A stretch of DNA of 21,257 bases, taken from NCBI GenBank assembly GCA_022707665.1, contig JAKJAE010000009.1, forward strand, positions 1 to 21,257. Reading direction: 5' to 3'. Shown one piece after another: positions 14,069 through 21,257 of the stretch; positions within the stretch are counted from its first letter, which is position 1; the number at the start of each line of letters is the position of its first letter. Origin of the DNA: Chloroflexota bacterium. GTDB taxonomy: Bacteria; Chloroflexota; Anaerolineae; B4-G1; SLSP01. The notes below the pieces were generated by a model, which had not been told where the DNA came from, searched no databases, and was given only the letters and a program-made list of their open reading frames with translations. The position numbers were made by a program, and so were the translations under genes.

Positions 14069-15184
14069 CTACTGCAAGTAGATCAACGGGTTCGTTGGGT
14101 AGCCGTCGTAGCGGACCTCGAAGTGCAGGTGCGGGCCAGTCGAGTTACCCGTACTGCCCATTGCGCCAATCACCTCGCCCATGGCCACCGACTGCCCCTC
14201 GTAGACATAGATGTCGCTCAAGTGAGCATAATAGGTCTGGTACCCGTTCTGGTGGTTGACAACTACCAGATACCCATAGCCGATGTCGGTCCAACCGGCA
14301 AAACTCACATATCCTCCATCGGAGGCACGGATCGCCGCCCCAACGAATCCACCGACATCGATTGCACGGTGTCCATACCAGTATCCCTGCGTCAACACAC
14401 CAGACACAGGCCAGGCGAACATGCCGGAGGATTGGGCCACATCCGGTACAGGACCCTCGTAAGTGGTAACCTCACGTGTCTGATAGGGCTTGGTCCCTCC
14501 AGGCACGATGATCTGAGTGCCCTCGAGCAGGAGGCCTCCTGTTGGGATATCGTTGAAAGGACAGTCAACGATCGAACTCACATCTACCTTGTAGGTCTCC
14601 GCCAGATTCTGTAGCGTGTCATCCGCCACAACAGTGTGGTAGACACCATCCAGTGGGAGAATCGTCAAGACCTGCCCGACGTTGAGCAGGTCCGGCATCT
14701 TCTCCATATCGGGGTTAGACCAGAGCAAGGTTGTCGGCTGAAGGCCAAAAGCCTCGGCGATCTTTTCTGCAGTATCACCGGGCTGGACCGTATAGGTGAT
14801 CACCTCCAGGCGCGGACGCTCGGGTATGGCCGTGTGTATCTGCACCTGGCGGGCGATGCGTGCTTGGGACGCTGCGTTGTAGTAAGGACTGCTGGTTACC
14901 GCGGTCGTCGAGGGGGCCGCATCGACGTTCTGAGCGAATCCAGCGAGAAGTGTCTGGTCGGCGGCTGTGACGATCGCGGGCAGGGAGTCGATGCTCAGGC
15001 TCCCCAGCATGACCATAACCAACAGCGTCAAGACCAGTGCCCCGTGTGCCGTCAGGCGTCCCAGGGCAGGACGCTGCCCGACTCGATCGTCCTGCCAGCG
15101 CCAGATCAGGGCGACCACACATGCCAGAGGCCGCACGAGGGGCGGTCGATGCCAGTCCAGGGAATCAGGTAGACGATGGGTCAT
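14069..15184 (-). CDS. LysM-M23 metallopeptidase (paralogue 2)
   Basis: A 371-aa envelope protein predicted to cut peptide cross-links in peptidoglycan. After a basic N-terminus there is one membrane segment (about 45-66), so the rest should face outward. Two LysM peptidoglycan-binding modules follow (about 129-177, YTVQPGDTAEKIAEAFGL; and about 182-228). The C-terminal M23 domain (about 255-371) has a complete zinc site: H272 and D276 in GHRAID, H321 in YYAHLS and H352/H354 in GPHLHFEV, so it should be active rather than a degenerate EnvC/NlpD-like activator. It lies 35 nt downstream of a paralogue with the same layout and is probably co-transcribed with it. No clear ribosome site precedes the ATG. 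Confidence 0.92.
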   Translation of the reverse strand: MTHRLPDSLDWHRPPLVRPLACVVALIWRWQDDRVGQRPALGRLTAHGALVLTLLVMVMLGSLSIDSLPAIVTAADQTLLAGFAQNVDAAPSTTAVTSSPYYNAASQARIARQVQIHTAIPERPRLEVITYTVQPGDTAEKIAEAFGLQPTTLLWSNPDMEKMPDLLNVGQVLTILPLDGVYHTVVADDTLQNLAETYKVDVSSIVDCPFNDIPTGGLLLEGTQIIVPGGTKPYQTREVTTYEGPVPDVAQSSGMFAWPVSGVLTQGYWYGHRAIDVGGFVGAAIRASDGGYVSFAGWTDIGYGYLVVVNHQNGYQTYYAHLSDIYVYEGQSVAMGEVIGAMGSTGNSTGPHLHFEVRYDGYPTNPLIYLQ

Positions 15185-15219
15185 TAGGCGATGGAATGCT
15201 ATCGGTGTCTTAGCGATAC

Positions 15220-16458
15220 CTAGGGCTCGAAGAGCTCCGGGTTCTGTGGGACGCCATTGTAGCGGATCTCATAGTGCAGGTGCGGCCCCGTCGACCAACC
15301 GGTTGACCCACAGTATCCCACCACTTGCCCCTGGACCACCGGATCACCACAGCTCACGGCATAGGCGCTGAAGTGGGCGTAGTAGGTCTCATAGCCGTTC
15401 CCGTGCCGAACGCGGACGAGATTTCCATAGCCGCCATTCCATCCCGCCCATACCACGACGCCGGAATCCGCCGCGTAGATAGGATCGCCAAGACGGCACC
15501 GGTAATCCAGGCCGATGTGTCCGGGGTTGCTCGGATCCGCAAAACGCCAACCAGAGACAGCATAGGAACCTGTTGGCAAAATGAACCAGCCATTGGCACC
15601 ATACCCGGAGACGGCGGTATCGCCACAGTAGCCCCAGCTCGCCGACGCCACGCCAACTGCAGGCGATGAAGGCTCCGGCGGCGGCGCTTCGAGGTCAAAG
15701 TCCTCACCTATTCCGCCCGGGATCACCAACTGCACACCTACTGCGAGCGCCTGCCCCTTCTCGACGCCGTTCCAGGCGTTATAGAGCGCGTCCACTGACA
15801 CATCGTACTTCTCAGCAATCGCCTCCGCGTTCTCGCCATCCATCACGGTGTGATAGACGCCATCTACTGGTGGAATGAACAGCGTCAGACCGGGCTGGAT
15901 CAACCACGGCGCGCCTTGCAGGGTCTCCATATTGGACCAAACGATCGTCGTATAGGACAACTTGAACTTCTCCGCAATGAAGAAGATGTTGTCACCTGAC
16001 TCGACGGTGTAGGTGATCACTTCCAGGCGCTCCCTTTCCGGGATGGTGGTCAAGGGATTGGCCTGGCGCACCACAGCACGGGGGCGCTGAAGCTCATACA
16101 GCGCCGACGTAGCGTCCTCCGATGCGGTGGGCGATGCGACGGGCTCTGCAGCGGCAGGGAGTGACAAAGACCGGGAGGTTGAGGATCCTACAGCCCCCAC
16201 GGGCGTGAGGGTGACACGACCGACGACCCCAATCAGCACAGCAAGGCTGACGATCGCCATGTGCGCACTGTAGCGTCCGATGATAGCAAGCAACGCCTGA
16301 CGATCACGTCCCCATCGCCAGACGGCTGCGCTCCATTCAGCTACTGCACGCCCGAACATGCGGAAGCGCACCTTCTCAGGGGAAACCCCCGTCTCGGAGC
16401 AACCACCCAGCTCGGCATCTGGTGGACGTACGTCCACGCTATTTGGTTCTTCTGTCAT
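15220..16458 (-). CDS. LysM-M23 metallopeptidase (paralogue 1)
   Basis: A 412-aa protein with the same architecture as its neighbour: cytoplasmic N-terminus of about 65 residues, one membrane segment (about 66-90), a Ser/Ala/Pro-rich linker, LysM modules at about 148-196 and 202-248, a Pro-rich spacer (257-268) and an M23 domain with H314/D318 (GHIGLD), H362 and H394/H396 (GPHLHYEI). The linkers share ERxRLEVITYTV and DGVYHTV with the paralogue, so a tandem duplication is likely. Unlike it, this copy carries four cysteines in the catalytic part (C278, C321, C370, C383), which could form disulfides outside the cell. It is the first gene of the pair and has a good promoter about 130 bp upstream. 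No clear ribosome site is seen. Confidence 0.92.
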   Translation of the reverse strand: MTEEPNSVDVRPPDAELGGCSETGVSPEKVRFRMFGRAVAEWSAAVWRWGRDRQALLAIIGRYSAHMAIVSLAVLIGVVGRVTLTPVGAVGSSTSRSLSLPAAAEPVASPTASEDATSALYELQRPRAVVRQANPLTTIPERERLEVITYTVESGDNIFFIAEKFKLSYTTIVWSNMETLQGAPWLIQPGLTLFIPPVDGVYHTVMDGENAEAIAEKYDVSVDALYNAWNGVEKGQALAVGVQLVIPGGIGEDFDLEAPPPEPSSPAVGVASASWGYCGDTAVSGYGANGWFILPTGSYAVSGWRFADPSNPGHIGLDYRCRLGDPIYAADSGVVVWAGWNGGYGNLVRVRHGNGYETYYAHFSAYAVSCGDPVVQGQVVGYCGSTGWSTGPHLHYEIRYNGVPQNPELFEP

Positions 16459-16590
16459 AAGATCGATAGCAGACTATGTGCGGATGTGCACGCGACGACC
16501 TGGTCACAGCACGATACTTGCAGTGCGTTTCCAGCTTGGCCGGCAAGACACACAAGACCTGAGCCCCCCGCCATAGCCACCATCAACTCG

Positions 16591-16619
16591 ATTATAGCAT
16601 ACCCGTGTTAGGAAGGCAA
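16591..16619 (-). promoter_or_regulatory. Promoter of the LysM-M23 pair
   Basis: On the minus strand, TTGCCT (16619-16614) is followed after 17 bp by a perfect TATAAT (16596-16591), which is extended by an upstream TGC. The predicted leader is about 125 nt long. Confidence 0.8.
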
Positions 16620-17137
16620 CCATAGACGAATGGGGAACTGTACACCGTTGTGCGCGACGTCATGGACATAGTTGTCTTCAAATCGCAGCCGGTCGGCAAA
16701 CTGGAACTTCACTCCGATCGGATCGTCCAGGTCAGTACGGAAACCGAGACGGTGGAACTCGTTCCCGCGGATGACGGTGTCATAGATGCGCGAACGGGGA
16801 AAGCCATGGCTTGGTACCCCGTCCCACCACGGGGTGACGAAAAGCCCGTGCGTATCCATATGGGCGATCCGGAGTTCTCAAGGGTGAAATTGCGCGTCAC
16901 ATTGTCGGCAGACTGCCCGATCTGGACCGTCTGCTGCAGGAGAACGCCCTGGTTGGCATAGCGTAACACGAGGTTGCGGAGGGTGTTTCCGTGCGAGTGC
17001 TGTGCCCAGTAGTTTGCCTGGTGGATGGCGTCCTCATTGAACAACTCCACCGCCAAGCCCTCTAGTGTGATGTAGGAGCAGTCAGATTTAGGCGATGCTG
17101 CCGTCGTGAGATCTCGATCCTCTGGGTCGCCGGGTTG
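16608..17137 (-). pseudogene. Remnant of a right-handed beta-helix (PbH1-like) protein
   Basis: Two minus-strand reading frames join into one plausible protein. The first (down to about 16863) reads SYITLEGLAVELF, TLRNLVLRYANQGVLL and NVTRNFTLENSGSP; the second (from about 16859) continues MDTHGLFVTPWWDG, RIYDTVIRGNEFHRLGF and RLRFEDNYVHDVAHNGVQF. The regularly repeated N-x-hydrophobic rungs are typical of right-handed parallel beta-helix proteins, which are often secreted polysaccharide-active enzymes. A one-base loss near 16863 would explain the break. A further frame change near 17110 may join DNPATQRIEIS. No start codon with a ribosome site and no proper ends exist, and the promoter of the M23 pair lies at the 3' end. 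Family assignment is by pattern only. Confidence 0.55.
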
Positions 17138-17159
17138 TCAGCCGTTGGGGGGGCTACAG

Positions 17160-17524
17160 GTAGAGCTTACGTGCTACGCCGACGACCACGCCAACGCCCT
17201 CGCCGGCACCTACTGCAACGCCAGCCCCATGACCCGCGCGGCCACTGAACCCCGCAGGGACCGTGGGGCTCTGGGCGTCTACACCCAGGGCGTGCCCTAC
17301 GACGGGTTCTCCTCAGCTTCGCCTTCGAGCGGTTAGCCCAACACCGCGCAGCCTACGTGCTCTGGTTCCAGGCGTGGGGCGATTCGGACCACGCCTTCGC
17401 GCGCGAGCAGACCGCCGCCGCTCACCAGGCTGGCCTTACGCCGGTGATCACCTGGGAGCCCTGCTCCTCTTCGAAGTCACCTCAGATCATGAGTGGCCTC
17501 ATATCAACTGGTCGGTTGCATTGA
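17160..17524 (+). pseudogene. Remnant of a GH26-like (beta-mannanase-type) glycoside hydrolase
   Basis: One plus-strand frame reads RGALGVYTQGVPYDG (to about 17309); a second frame from 17312 continues SFAFERLAQHRAAYVLWFQ, AWGDSDHAFAREQTAAA and QAGLTPVITWEPC, then runs into TGA at 17522. The order (G-V-Y start strand, AYVLWFQAWGD, PVITWEP) resembles the N-terminal part of GH26-like secreted glycosidases. The catalytic C-terminal half is missing and a frame change separates the two parts, so it cannot be functional. The stretch from 17525 to 17640 shows nothing I recognise. Assignment is from remembered family pattern and needs a profile search. Confidence 0.45.
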
Positions 17525-17668
17525 GCCCGCAAAGCCTGGCAGCGTTCCGCGAGGCCATCCGGGATCCTTACTTCAGGTCGTACAGAGGCCCCCGCCTGGG
17601 TGCTAGTGTGGGTCGGGCAACCGGGGCTCGGCCTGCCAACGCCTGACGTGCGCGCCCATATCAGCTGC

Positions 17669-17696
17669 TTGACACCCCATCGGGGCGTGTGATAAT
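17669..17696 (+). promoter_or_regulatory. Thioredoxin gene promoter
   Basis: A perfect TTGACA (17669-17674) and GATAAT (17691-17696) with 16-bp spacing and an extended -10 (TGTGATAAT). The spacer contains the inverted repeat CCCC-ATC-GGGG (17675-17685), which could be an operator or chance. Confidence 0.82.
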
Positions 17697-17744
17697 CGGC
17701 GTGGCGGATCTTACCGCGCAGATTTCGCAGGAGATAGGAGAAGG

Positions 17745-18068
17745 ATGGGAACCCTACGACAGGTGGATGAAACGGATTTCCAGGAAGTGCTCAACAGTAG
17801 CCCCGTGCCGGTGCTGGTGGACTTCTTCGCCGAGTGGTGCCCCCCGTGCAAGAAACTGGGACCGACACTCGAGGCCCTGGCGGAAGATCTTGCCGGCCGT
17901 CTGACCATCGTCAAAGTCAACGTAGACAAGTCCAATCTGGCTGGTCAGTTCGGGGTGATGAATATCCCGACCATGATCATCTTCCAGAAGGGACAGGAGG
18001 TCAAGCGTTTGGTAGGCAACCAGGCCAAGAGCGCCCTCGAGAAGACTCTGGAGCCCTATCTCGCCTGA
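17745..18068 (+). CDS. trxA: Thioredoxin
   Basis: Small cytoplasmic dithiol-disulfide oxidoreductase, 107 aa, the standard single-domain length and without a signal peptide. The active site is WCPPC (C32, C35) rather than the usual WCGPC; WCPPC is also seen in TlpA-like and some other thioredoxin-fold proteins. The buried Asp region (VLVDFFAEW), the cis-proline loop NIPTMIIF (about 74-81) and FQKGQEVKRLVG match thioredoxin. TAGGAGAAGG lies directly before the ATG at 17745, and an own promoter and terminator make it a single-gene unit. The reductase partner is not in the window. Confidence 0.94.
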   Translation: MGTLRQVDETDFQEVLNSSPVPVLVDFFAEWCPPCKKLGPTLEALAEDLAGRLTIVKVNVDKSNLAGQFGVMNIPTMIIFQKGQEVKRLVGNQAKSALEKTLEPYLA

Positions 18069-18143
18069 CAGGCAACGCTATGTCCTAGCCCGGTCGATGC
18101 CAGCACCCCCCGGTGTGGGCGTGCGCGAGGTATGCTATTATAG

Positions 18144-18179
18144 CGGGATGGCCCTGACTCAGGCCATCCCGTTTTCCTT
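18144..18179 (+). terminator. Terminator after trxA, overlapping the mazG 3' end
   Basis: CGGGATGGCC (18144-18153) and GGCCATCCCG (18162-18171) form a perfect 10-bp stem with an 8-nt loop, followed by TTTTCCTT. The right arm and T-tract encode the last codons of the convergent mazG gene. Just upstream is GCTATTATAGC (18135-18145), a -10-like palindrome of uncertain meaning. Confidence 0.88.
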
Positions 18180-19640
18180 CCATAGATCCCGGATATCTTC
18201 CGGCGATGCTGTCTCCAACGACAACTTACCCGAGCGCGACGCGGACTCGAGCGCCGCAAAACGTCGCGCAAACCGCTCATTGGCCTCGCGCAGGGCTGCC
18301 TCCGGATCGATCTTGTGGCGTCGGGCCCAATCAACGATGACCAGCAGCGCGTCGCCAAGCGTGCGCAGTTGAGAGCCAGCGTCCTGAGCATCGCTGGGTT
18401 CTGCAGCCAGGGATGTTAGCAGCGCATTGAGGCGAGAGACAACGCCATTGCCCAGGTCTACCCAGATTCCATCGGCATCGACCTGGTTGAATCCAATACG
18501 ACCTGCACGGTCTGTGTAGGCCGCGGCTTGTGCCAGCGCCGGCAGAACCTTGGGAATACTATCAAGCAACGAACGGTTCTCTGCACCCTTGTCTGCGCGT
18601 TCACGGCGCTTGATCGCCTCCCAGTTGGTGATGACATCACCCACCCCCGTGACGTCGATGTCGCCCCAGACGTGGGGATGACGGCGTTTGAGCTTGCTGT
18701 CGATCCGAGAGATGACGTCACCCATGGTGAACTCGCCCTCCTCAACAGCAATCTGCGCGTGAAGGACCACCTGCAGCAACAGATCCCCCAGCTCCTCACA
18801 CAGCGCATCGGGGTCCTCATCATCGATAGCTTCGAGGACCTCATAGGATTCCTCGAGAAGGTTGGCGCGAAGGCTGCGATGAGTCTGCTCGCGATCCCAG
18901 GGACAACCTTCAGGAGAGCGAAGTCGGGCGATGGTCTCCTGGAATCCCTCGAAGCTCGCGACGGGGGGATTGGGCGCCACATAGAGCGTCGTCAACGGCG
19001 TAGCCTCATACCGGTCGATCTCGTACAGCAGCATTGAACGAACCTGCTCTCGGTCGGTGCCGGCGCCATCGAGCCACACTACAGGATGGTCATCAGCGTA
19101 CTGGTTCATCAACACCAGTTTCAGGTCCGAGGCGACCGTACGACTGTATACCTGCGCGATCAGGGCAGGGTAGTCTGGATTGAGCGGGGGATGATTCAAC
19201 GACACCAGGTCCAGCGCGTCAAACACCTGGAGGCCATCAAGGGCGTCGAGCTCGAGCGCCGCCAGAGCCGGCTCAATGAAGCTCAGGCCGTTGACGATGC
19301 GAACGGGGATCCCCGCCTCCCTTGCCTCACGAAGGATACGCGTCACGGTCGCCTCCCCGACAAGGGGATGGCCTGGCACAGCATAGACAACACCCTCATC
19401 CCGCAGGCCCAACTCGAGGATACGTTTCGCAATCTCCGCGTACACATCGGCAAAGCGTTCAGCTCGCTCATAGACAGCATCGAAACCCTTCAGCCGGCAG
19501 GTCTTCGGCAGGTCCGCCACTACCGGATGGTGCAACGTCCGCAACCAGACCTCATCCACTTGCTCCAGTGCTTGCCAGGCTGCGCGCGTCAGATCTGCAA
19601 CCGAACCAGGGCCCAGGCCAACAATCGTAATCTGAGACAT
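18159..19640 (-). CDS. mazG: YabN-type fusion: tetrapyrrole methylase-like domain plus MazG nucleotide pyrophosphohydrolase
   Basis: The 493-aa protein matches the layout of B. subtilis YabN. Residues 1-220 form a SAM-dependent tetrapyrrole (corrin/porphyrin) methylase-like domain: ITIVGLGPGS (4-13) and YAVPGHPLVGEATV (86-99). Its substrate is unknown. Residues about 230-350 form MazG, which hydrolyses NTPs/dNTPs to monophosphates: GCPWDREQTH (245-254), E263-E264-x-x-E267 and E283-x-x-D286 bind Mg2+, then KLKRRHPHVWGD. A second, divergent helical MazG-like region completes the C-terminus. The start at 19640 has GGGAG (19650-19646) at good spacing; the TTG at 19655 is rejected. The gene follows rpsI across an intrinsic terminator with no clear promoter, so it may depend on read-through. 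Confidence 0.94.
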   Translation of the reverse strand: MSQITIVGLGPGSVADLTRAAWQALEQVDEVWLRTLHHPVVADLPKTCRLKGFDAVYERAERFADVYAEIAKRILELGLRDEGVVYAVPGHPLVGEATVTRILREAREAGIPVRIVNGLSFIEPALAALELDALDGLQVFDALDLVSLNHPPLNPDYPALIAQVYSRTVASDLKLVLMNQYADDHPVVWLDGAGTDREQVRSMLLYEIDRYEATPLTTLYVAPNPPVASFEGFQETIARLRSPEGCPWDREQTHRSLRANLLEESYEVLEAIDDEDPDALCEELGDLLLQVVLHAQIAVEEGEFTMGDVISRIDSKLKRRHPHVWGDIDVTGVGDVITNWEAIKRRERADKGAENRSLLDSIPKVLPALAQAAAYTDRAGRIGFNQVDADGIWVDLGNGVVSRLNALLTSLAAEPSDAQDAGSQLRTLGDALLVIVDWARRHKIDPEAALREANERFARRFAALESASRSGKLSLETASPEDIRDLWKENGMA

Positions 19641-19653
19641 TTTCACTCCCAAC

Positions 19654-19691
19654 AAAAAGCAGGTAGGCAGTCTCTATCCCTGCCTACCTGC
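19654..19691 (-). terminator. Intrinsic terminator after rplM-rpsI
   Basis: GCAGGTAGGCAG and CTGCCTACCTGC (19659-19670 and 19680-19691) form a perfect 12-bp stem with a 9-nt loop. On the minus strand the stem is followed by TTTTTGTTG. The T-tract ends 13 nt before the mazG ATG, directly against its ribosome site. Confidence 0.92.
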
Positions 19692-19777
19692 AAAGCCGAA
19701 ATCTACAGCAGCAACTCCGTGGTCGGGCCAGATACTTAGCCCTTTCACGCGTCCCCTGTCAGTGATCCGTAAGGGGA

Positions 19778-20164
19778 TTAGCGCTTCGTGTACTGCGGGG
19801 CCTTACGAGCGCGCCGAAGCCCTGGCTTTTTCCGCTCCTTGGCGCGCGCGTCGCGGGTCAACAACCCACCTTGGCGCAACACAGGACGAAAGTCAGGATT
19901 GACCTCGAGCAGCGCACGGGCCATTCCTACCTGGACAGCCTCGGCCTGACCTGTGATGCCGCCACCATGGACAAGAACGGTCACATCAAACCGCCCACTC
20001 GTCTGCGTAGCCTCAAGCGGCCCCGTAACACTCCGCCAGTCGACCTCGCGACCAAAATACTCCTGATAGGGCTTACCGTTCACCACAATCTGGCCAGTGC
20101 CATCCGAATGCAGACGCACACGCGCCGTTGATGTCTTGCGACGTCCCAAACCTTCGTAGTACAT
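19778..20164 (-). CDS. rpsI: 30S ribosomal protein S9
   Basis: Small-subunit protein whose C-terminal tail reaches the P-site tRNA. It is 128 aa, the usual length. It starts with YYEGLGRRKTSTARV, has GKPYQEYFGR and GGGITGQAEAVQVGMARAL, and ends in the conserved basic tail RKAPQYTKR with the terminal KR. AAGGAGATG (20175-20167) precedes the ATG. It follows rplM by 27 nt, the widely conserved rplM-rpsI pair, and is closed by an intrinsic terminator. Confidence 0.97.
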   Translation of the reverse strand: MYYEGLGRRKTSTARVRLHSDGTGQIVVNGKPYQEYFGREVDWRSVTGPLEATQTSGRFDVTVLVHGGGITGQAEAVQVGMARALLEVNPDFRPVLRQGGLLTRDARAKERKKPGLRRARKAPQYTKR

Positions 20165-20191
20165 TCACATCTCCTTCAGACTGGCTATAGC

Positions 20192-20647
20192 CTAGCGGCT
20201 GTTCAGCACCAACGGCTGCGGCTGCTGCGCTGCGTGAGGATGGCTGGACCCGCCATATACCTTGAGCTTGCGCAACTGGTCGCGTCCCAACGGGCCGCGG
20301 GGCAACATCCCCTTGACAGCGTGCATGATCACCCGGTCCGGGTGCAACTCGAGCTGCCGGCGCAGCCCGATCTCCCGAATACCGCCCGGATAGCCGGTGT
20401 GCCAGTAATACTTCTTCTGATCGAGCTTGCGGCCGGTGACATTCACCTTCTCTGCATTAATGACGATGACGAAGTCGCCAACATCCTCGTAGGGCGTGTA
20501 TTGCGGCTTGTTCTTGCCCCGAAGAATGCTCGCGATCTGCGTTGCCAAACGGCCCAGAGTCTGGCCCGTCGCATCCACGACGTACCACGTCCGCTCCACG
20601 TCACCCGGCTTGGCGACATAGGTCTTGTGTATTCTAAGTGTCTTCAC
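20192..20647 (-). CDS. rplM: 50S ribosomal protein L13
   Basis: Early-assembling large-subunit protein that binds 23S rRNA. The 151-aa product shows [54 protein letters not shown] and [10 protein letters not shown], all family hallmarks. It begins with GTG at 20647; GGGAG (20661-20657) is the likely ribosome site, 9 nt upstream. A six-residue frame (MGVLKR, 20664-20644) overlaps this GTG as GTGA. The C-terminal tail after [10 protein letters not shown] is slightly longer than in E. coli L13 (142 aa) and Gln/Pro-rich. Same operon as truA and rpsI; no promoter is seen in the 43-nt gap to truA. Confidence 0.97.
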   Translation of the reverse strand: MKTLRIHKTYVAKPGDVERTWYVVDATGQTLGRLATQIASILRGKNKPQYTPYEDVGDFVIVINAEKVNVTGRKLDQKKYYWHTGYPGGIREIGLRRQLELHPDRVIMHAVKGMLPRGPLGRDQLRKLKVYGGSSHPHAAQQPQPLVLNSR

Positions 20648-20690
20648 CTTTTCAAAACTCCCATAACTAGAAAAGAGCTCGTGTAGCAGA

Positions 20691-21257
20691 CTATGCTCGC
20701 ACCTTCTCTCGTCCGCTTGCGTACGCGACGGACTTCAGGCACAGGCCTTCGGCAACAACCGCAGGCCCAGCTCGCTCCCGATTCCGTGTTTCAAGGATCT
20801 CAGCAAAAGACTCGGGAGTCAGTGCTCCAGATCCCACGCGGAGCAATGTCCCCACAAGCATACGCACCATCCGATATAGGAAGGCGTTCGCCTCAATATC
20901 GAACCGCAGCCACGGTCCCTCTGCTGTCCACTCCGCCCTGAAGACCTCACGAACCGAGAGGTCCCCCTGCGGGGGAGAACCGAAAGCCAGAAAGTCGTGA
21001 CATCCCAACAGATACTGAGTCGCCTGTGACATAGCTTGCACGTCCAGCCCTTGCTCTACGTGCAAGCTATACCGAGCATGGAACGGATGCCGCACGGCTG
21101 CCCGATAGATCGTGTACTGGTAGTGCCGGCTGGTAGCGTCATAACGCGGGTGAAACCCCGGGTCGACCTCGTCCAGTTCGTTGATGACCACCTGCTCCGG
21201 GAGTAGTGCGTTCATACCCCGCTGAAGCTGGGTAACCGGATGCCGCCAATCGGGATC
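20691..21257 (-). CDS. truA: tRNA pseudouridine synthase A, N-terminus cut by window edge
   Basis: Converts uridines 38-40 of many tRNA anticodon arms to pseudouridine. 188 C-terminal residues are present of about 250-270. The frame is open to the window end ([20 protein letters not shown]), so an internal ATG at 21215 is not the start. Family features are [17 protein letters not shown] and [20 protein letters not shown]. The catalytic aspartate (GRTDxGVHA) would be outside the window. The order truA-rplM-rpsI matches the downstream end of the ribosomal alpha-operon cluster in many bacteria, so rpoA and rplQ may lie just beyond the edge. Confidence 0.95.
   Translation of the reverse strand, partial: DPDWRHPVTQLQRGMNALLPEQVVINELDEVDPGFHPRYDATSRHYQYTIYRAAVRHPFHARYSLHVEQGLDVQAMSQATQYLLGCHDFLAFGSPPQGDLSVREVFRAEWTAEGPWLRFDIEANAFLYRMVRMLVGTLLRVGSGALTPESFAEILETRNRERAGPAVVAEGLCLKSVAYASGREKVRA

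Noticed and set aside
16600..16900. Programmed frameshift joining the two minus-strand beta-helix frames
   Set aside because: No slippery sequence with downstream structure was seen, both ends of the gene are missing and another frame change occurs upstream, so decay is the simpler explanation.
17263..17646. 127-codon plus-strand frame as a real gene
   Set aside because: It crosses the GH26-like remnant in a different frame, has no ribosome site and no recognisable domain.

Overview
The window reads as chromosomal core-genome DNA of a GC-rich bacterium, most likely a member of the Chloroflexota. This is an inference from gene content and style: a truA-rplM-rpsI ribosomal cluster, a response-regulator/CpaE fusion, tandem LysM-M23 envelope hydrolases, remnants of carbohydrate-active proteins, and clear TTGACA/TATAAT-type promoters in a high-GC background. 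No single gene proves the phylum. There is no CRISPR array, integrase, complete transposon, rRNA gene or recognisable tRNA gene.

Layout. 1-1107 (-): glutamine synthetase glnA, cut by the window edge. 1310-6161 (+): a tight cluster of a very large glnE (1227 aa, with two GlnD-like ACT domains between its two nucleotidyltransferase halves), a Nudix hydrolase and an endonuclease III. 6162-6766: a gene-free stretch with DnaA boxes, a promoter and a structured leader in front of dnaA (GTG start 6767). A 25-bp perfect palindrome separates dnaA from an L-lactate permease gene (8250-9782). 9885-11033: REC-CpaE fusion. 11134-13309: a greA-lysS unit with a promoter, an immediate leader terminator and a final terminator. 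13325-16619 (-): HD-domain phosphohydrolase and two tandem LysM-M23 peptidases with their own promoter. 16620-17640: decayed DNA with remnants of a beta-helix protein (-) and a GH26-like glycosidase (+). 17669-18179: thioredoxin with promoter and terminator. 18159-21257 (-): truA (partial), rplM, rpsI, terminator, then a YabN-type methylase-MazG fusion.

How the genes work together. glnA and glnE diverge from one 202-bp region, so the enzyme that assimilates ammonium sits beside the enzyme expected to adenylylate it. The ACT domains suggest that glutamine or another amino acid could be sensed directly by this GlnE; this is the most unusual protein in the window. Nudix, endonuclease III and MazG are all housekeeping functions that handle damaged or surplus nucleotides and DNA lesions. 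greA-lysS and truA-rplM-rpsI are transcription and translation genes. The two M23 proteins probably act on peptidoglycan outside the membrane.

The non-coding part holds several signals worth testing: a promoter followed at once by a terminator hairpin in front of greA, alternating complementary words in the dnaA leader, a short ORF overlapping the dnaA start, and a terminator whose T-tract lies only a few bases upstream of the mazG ribosome-binding site.
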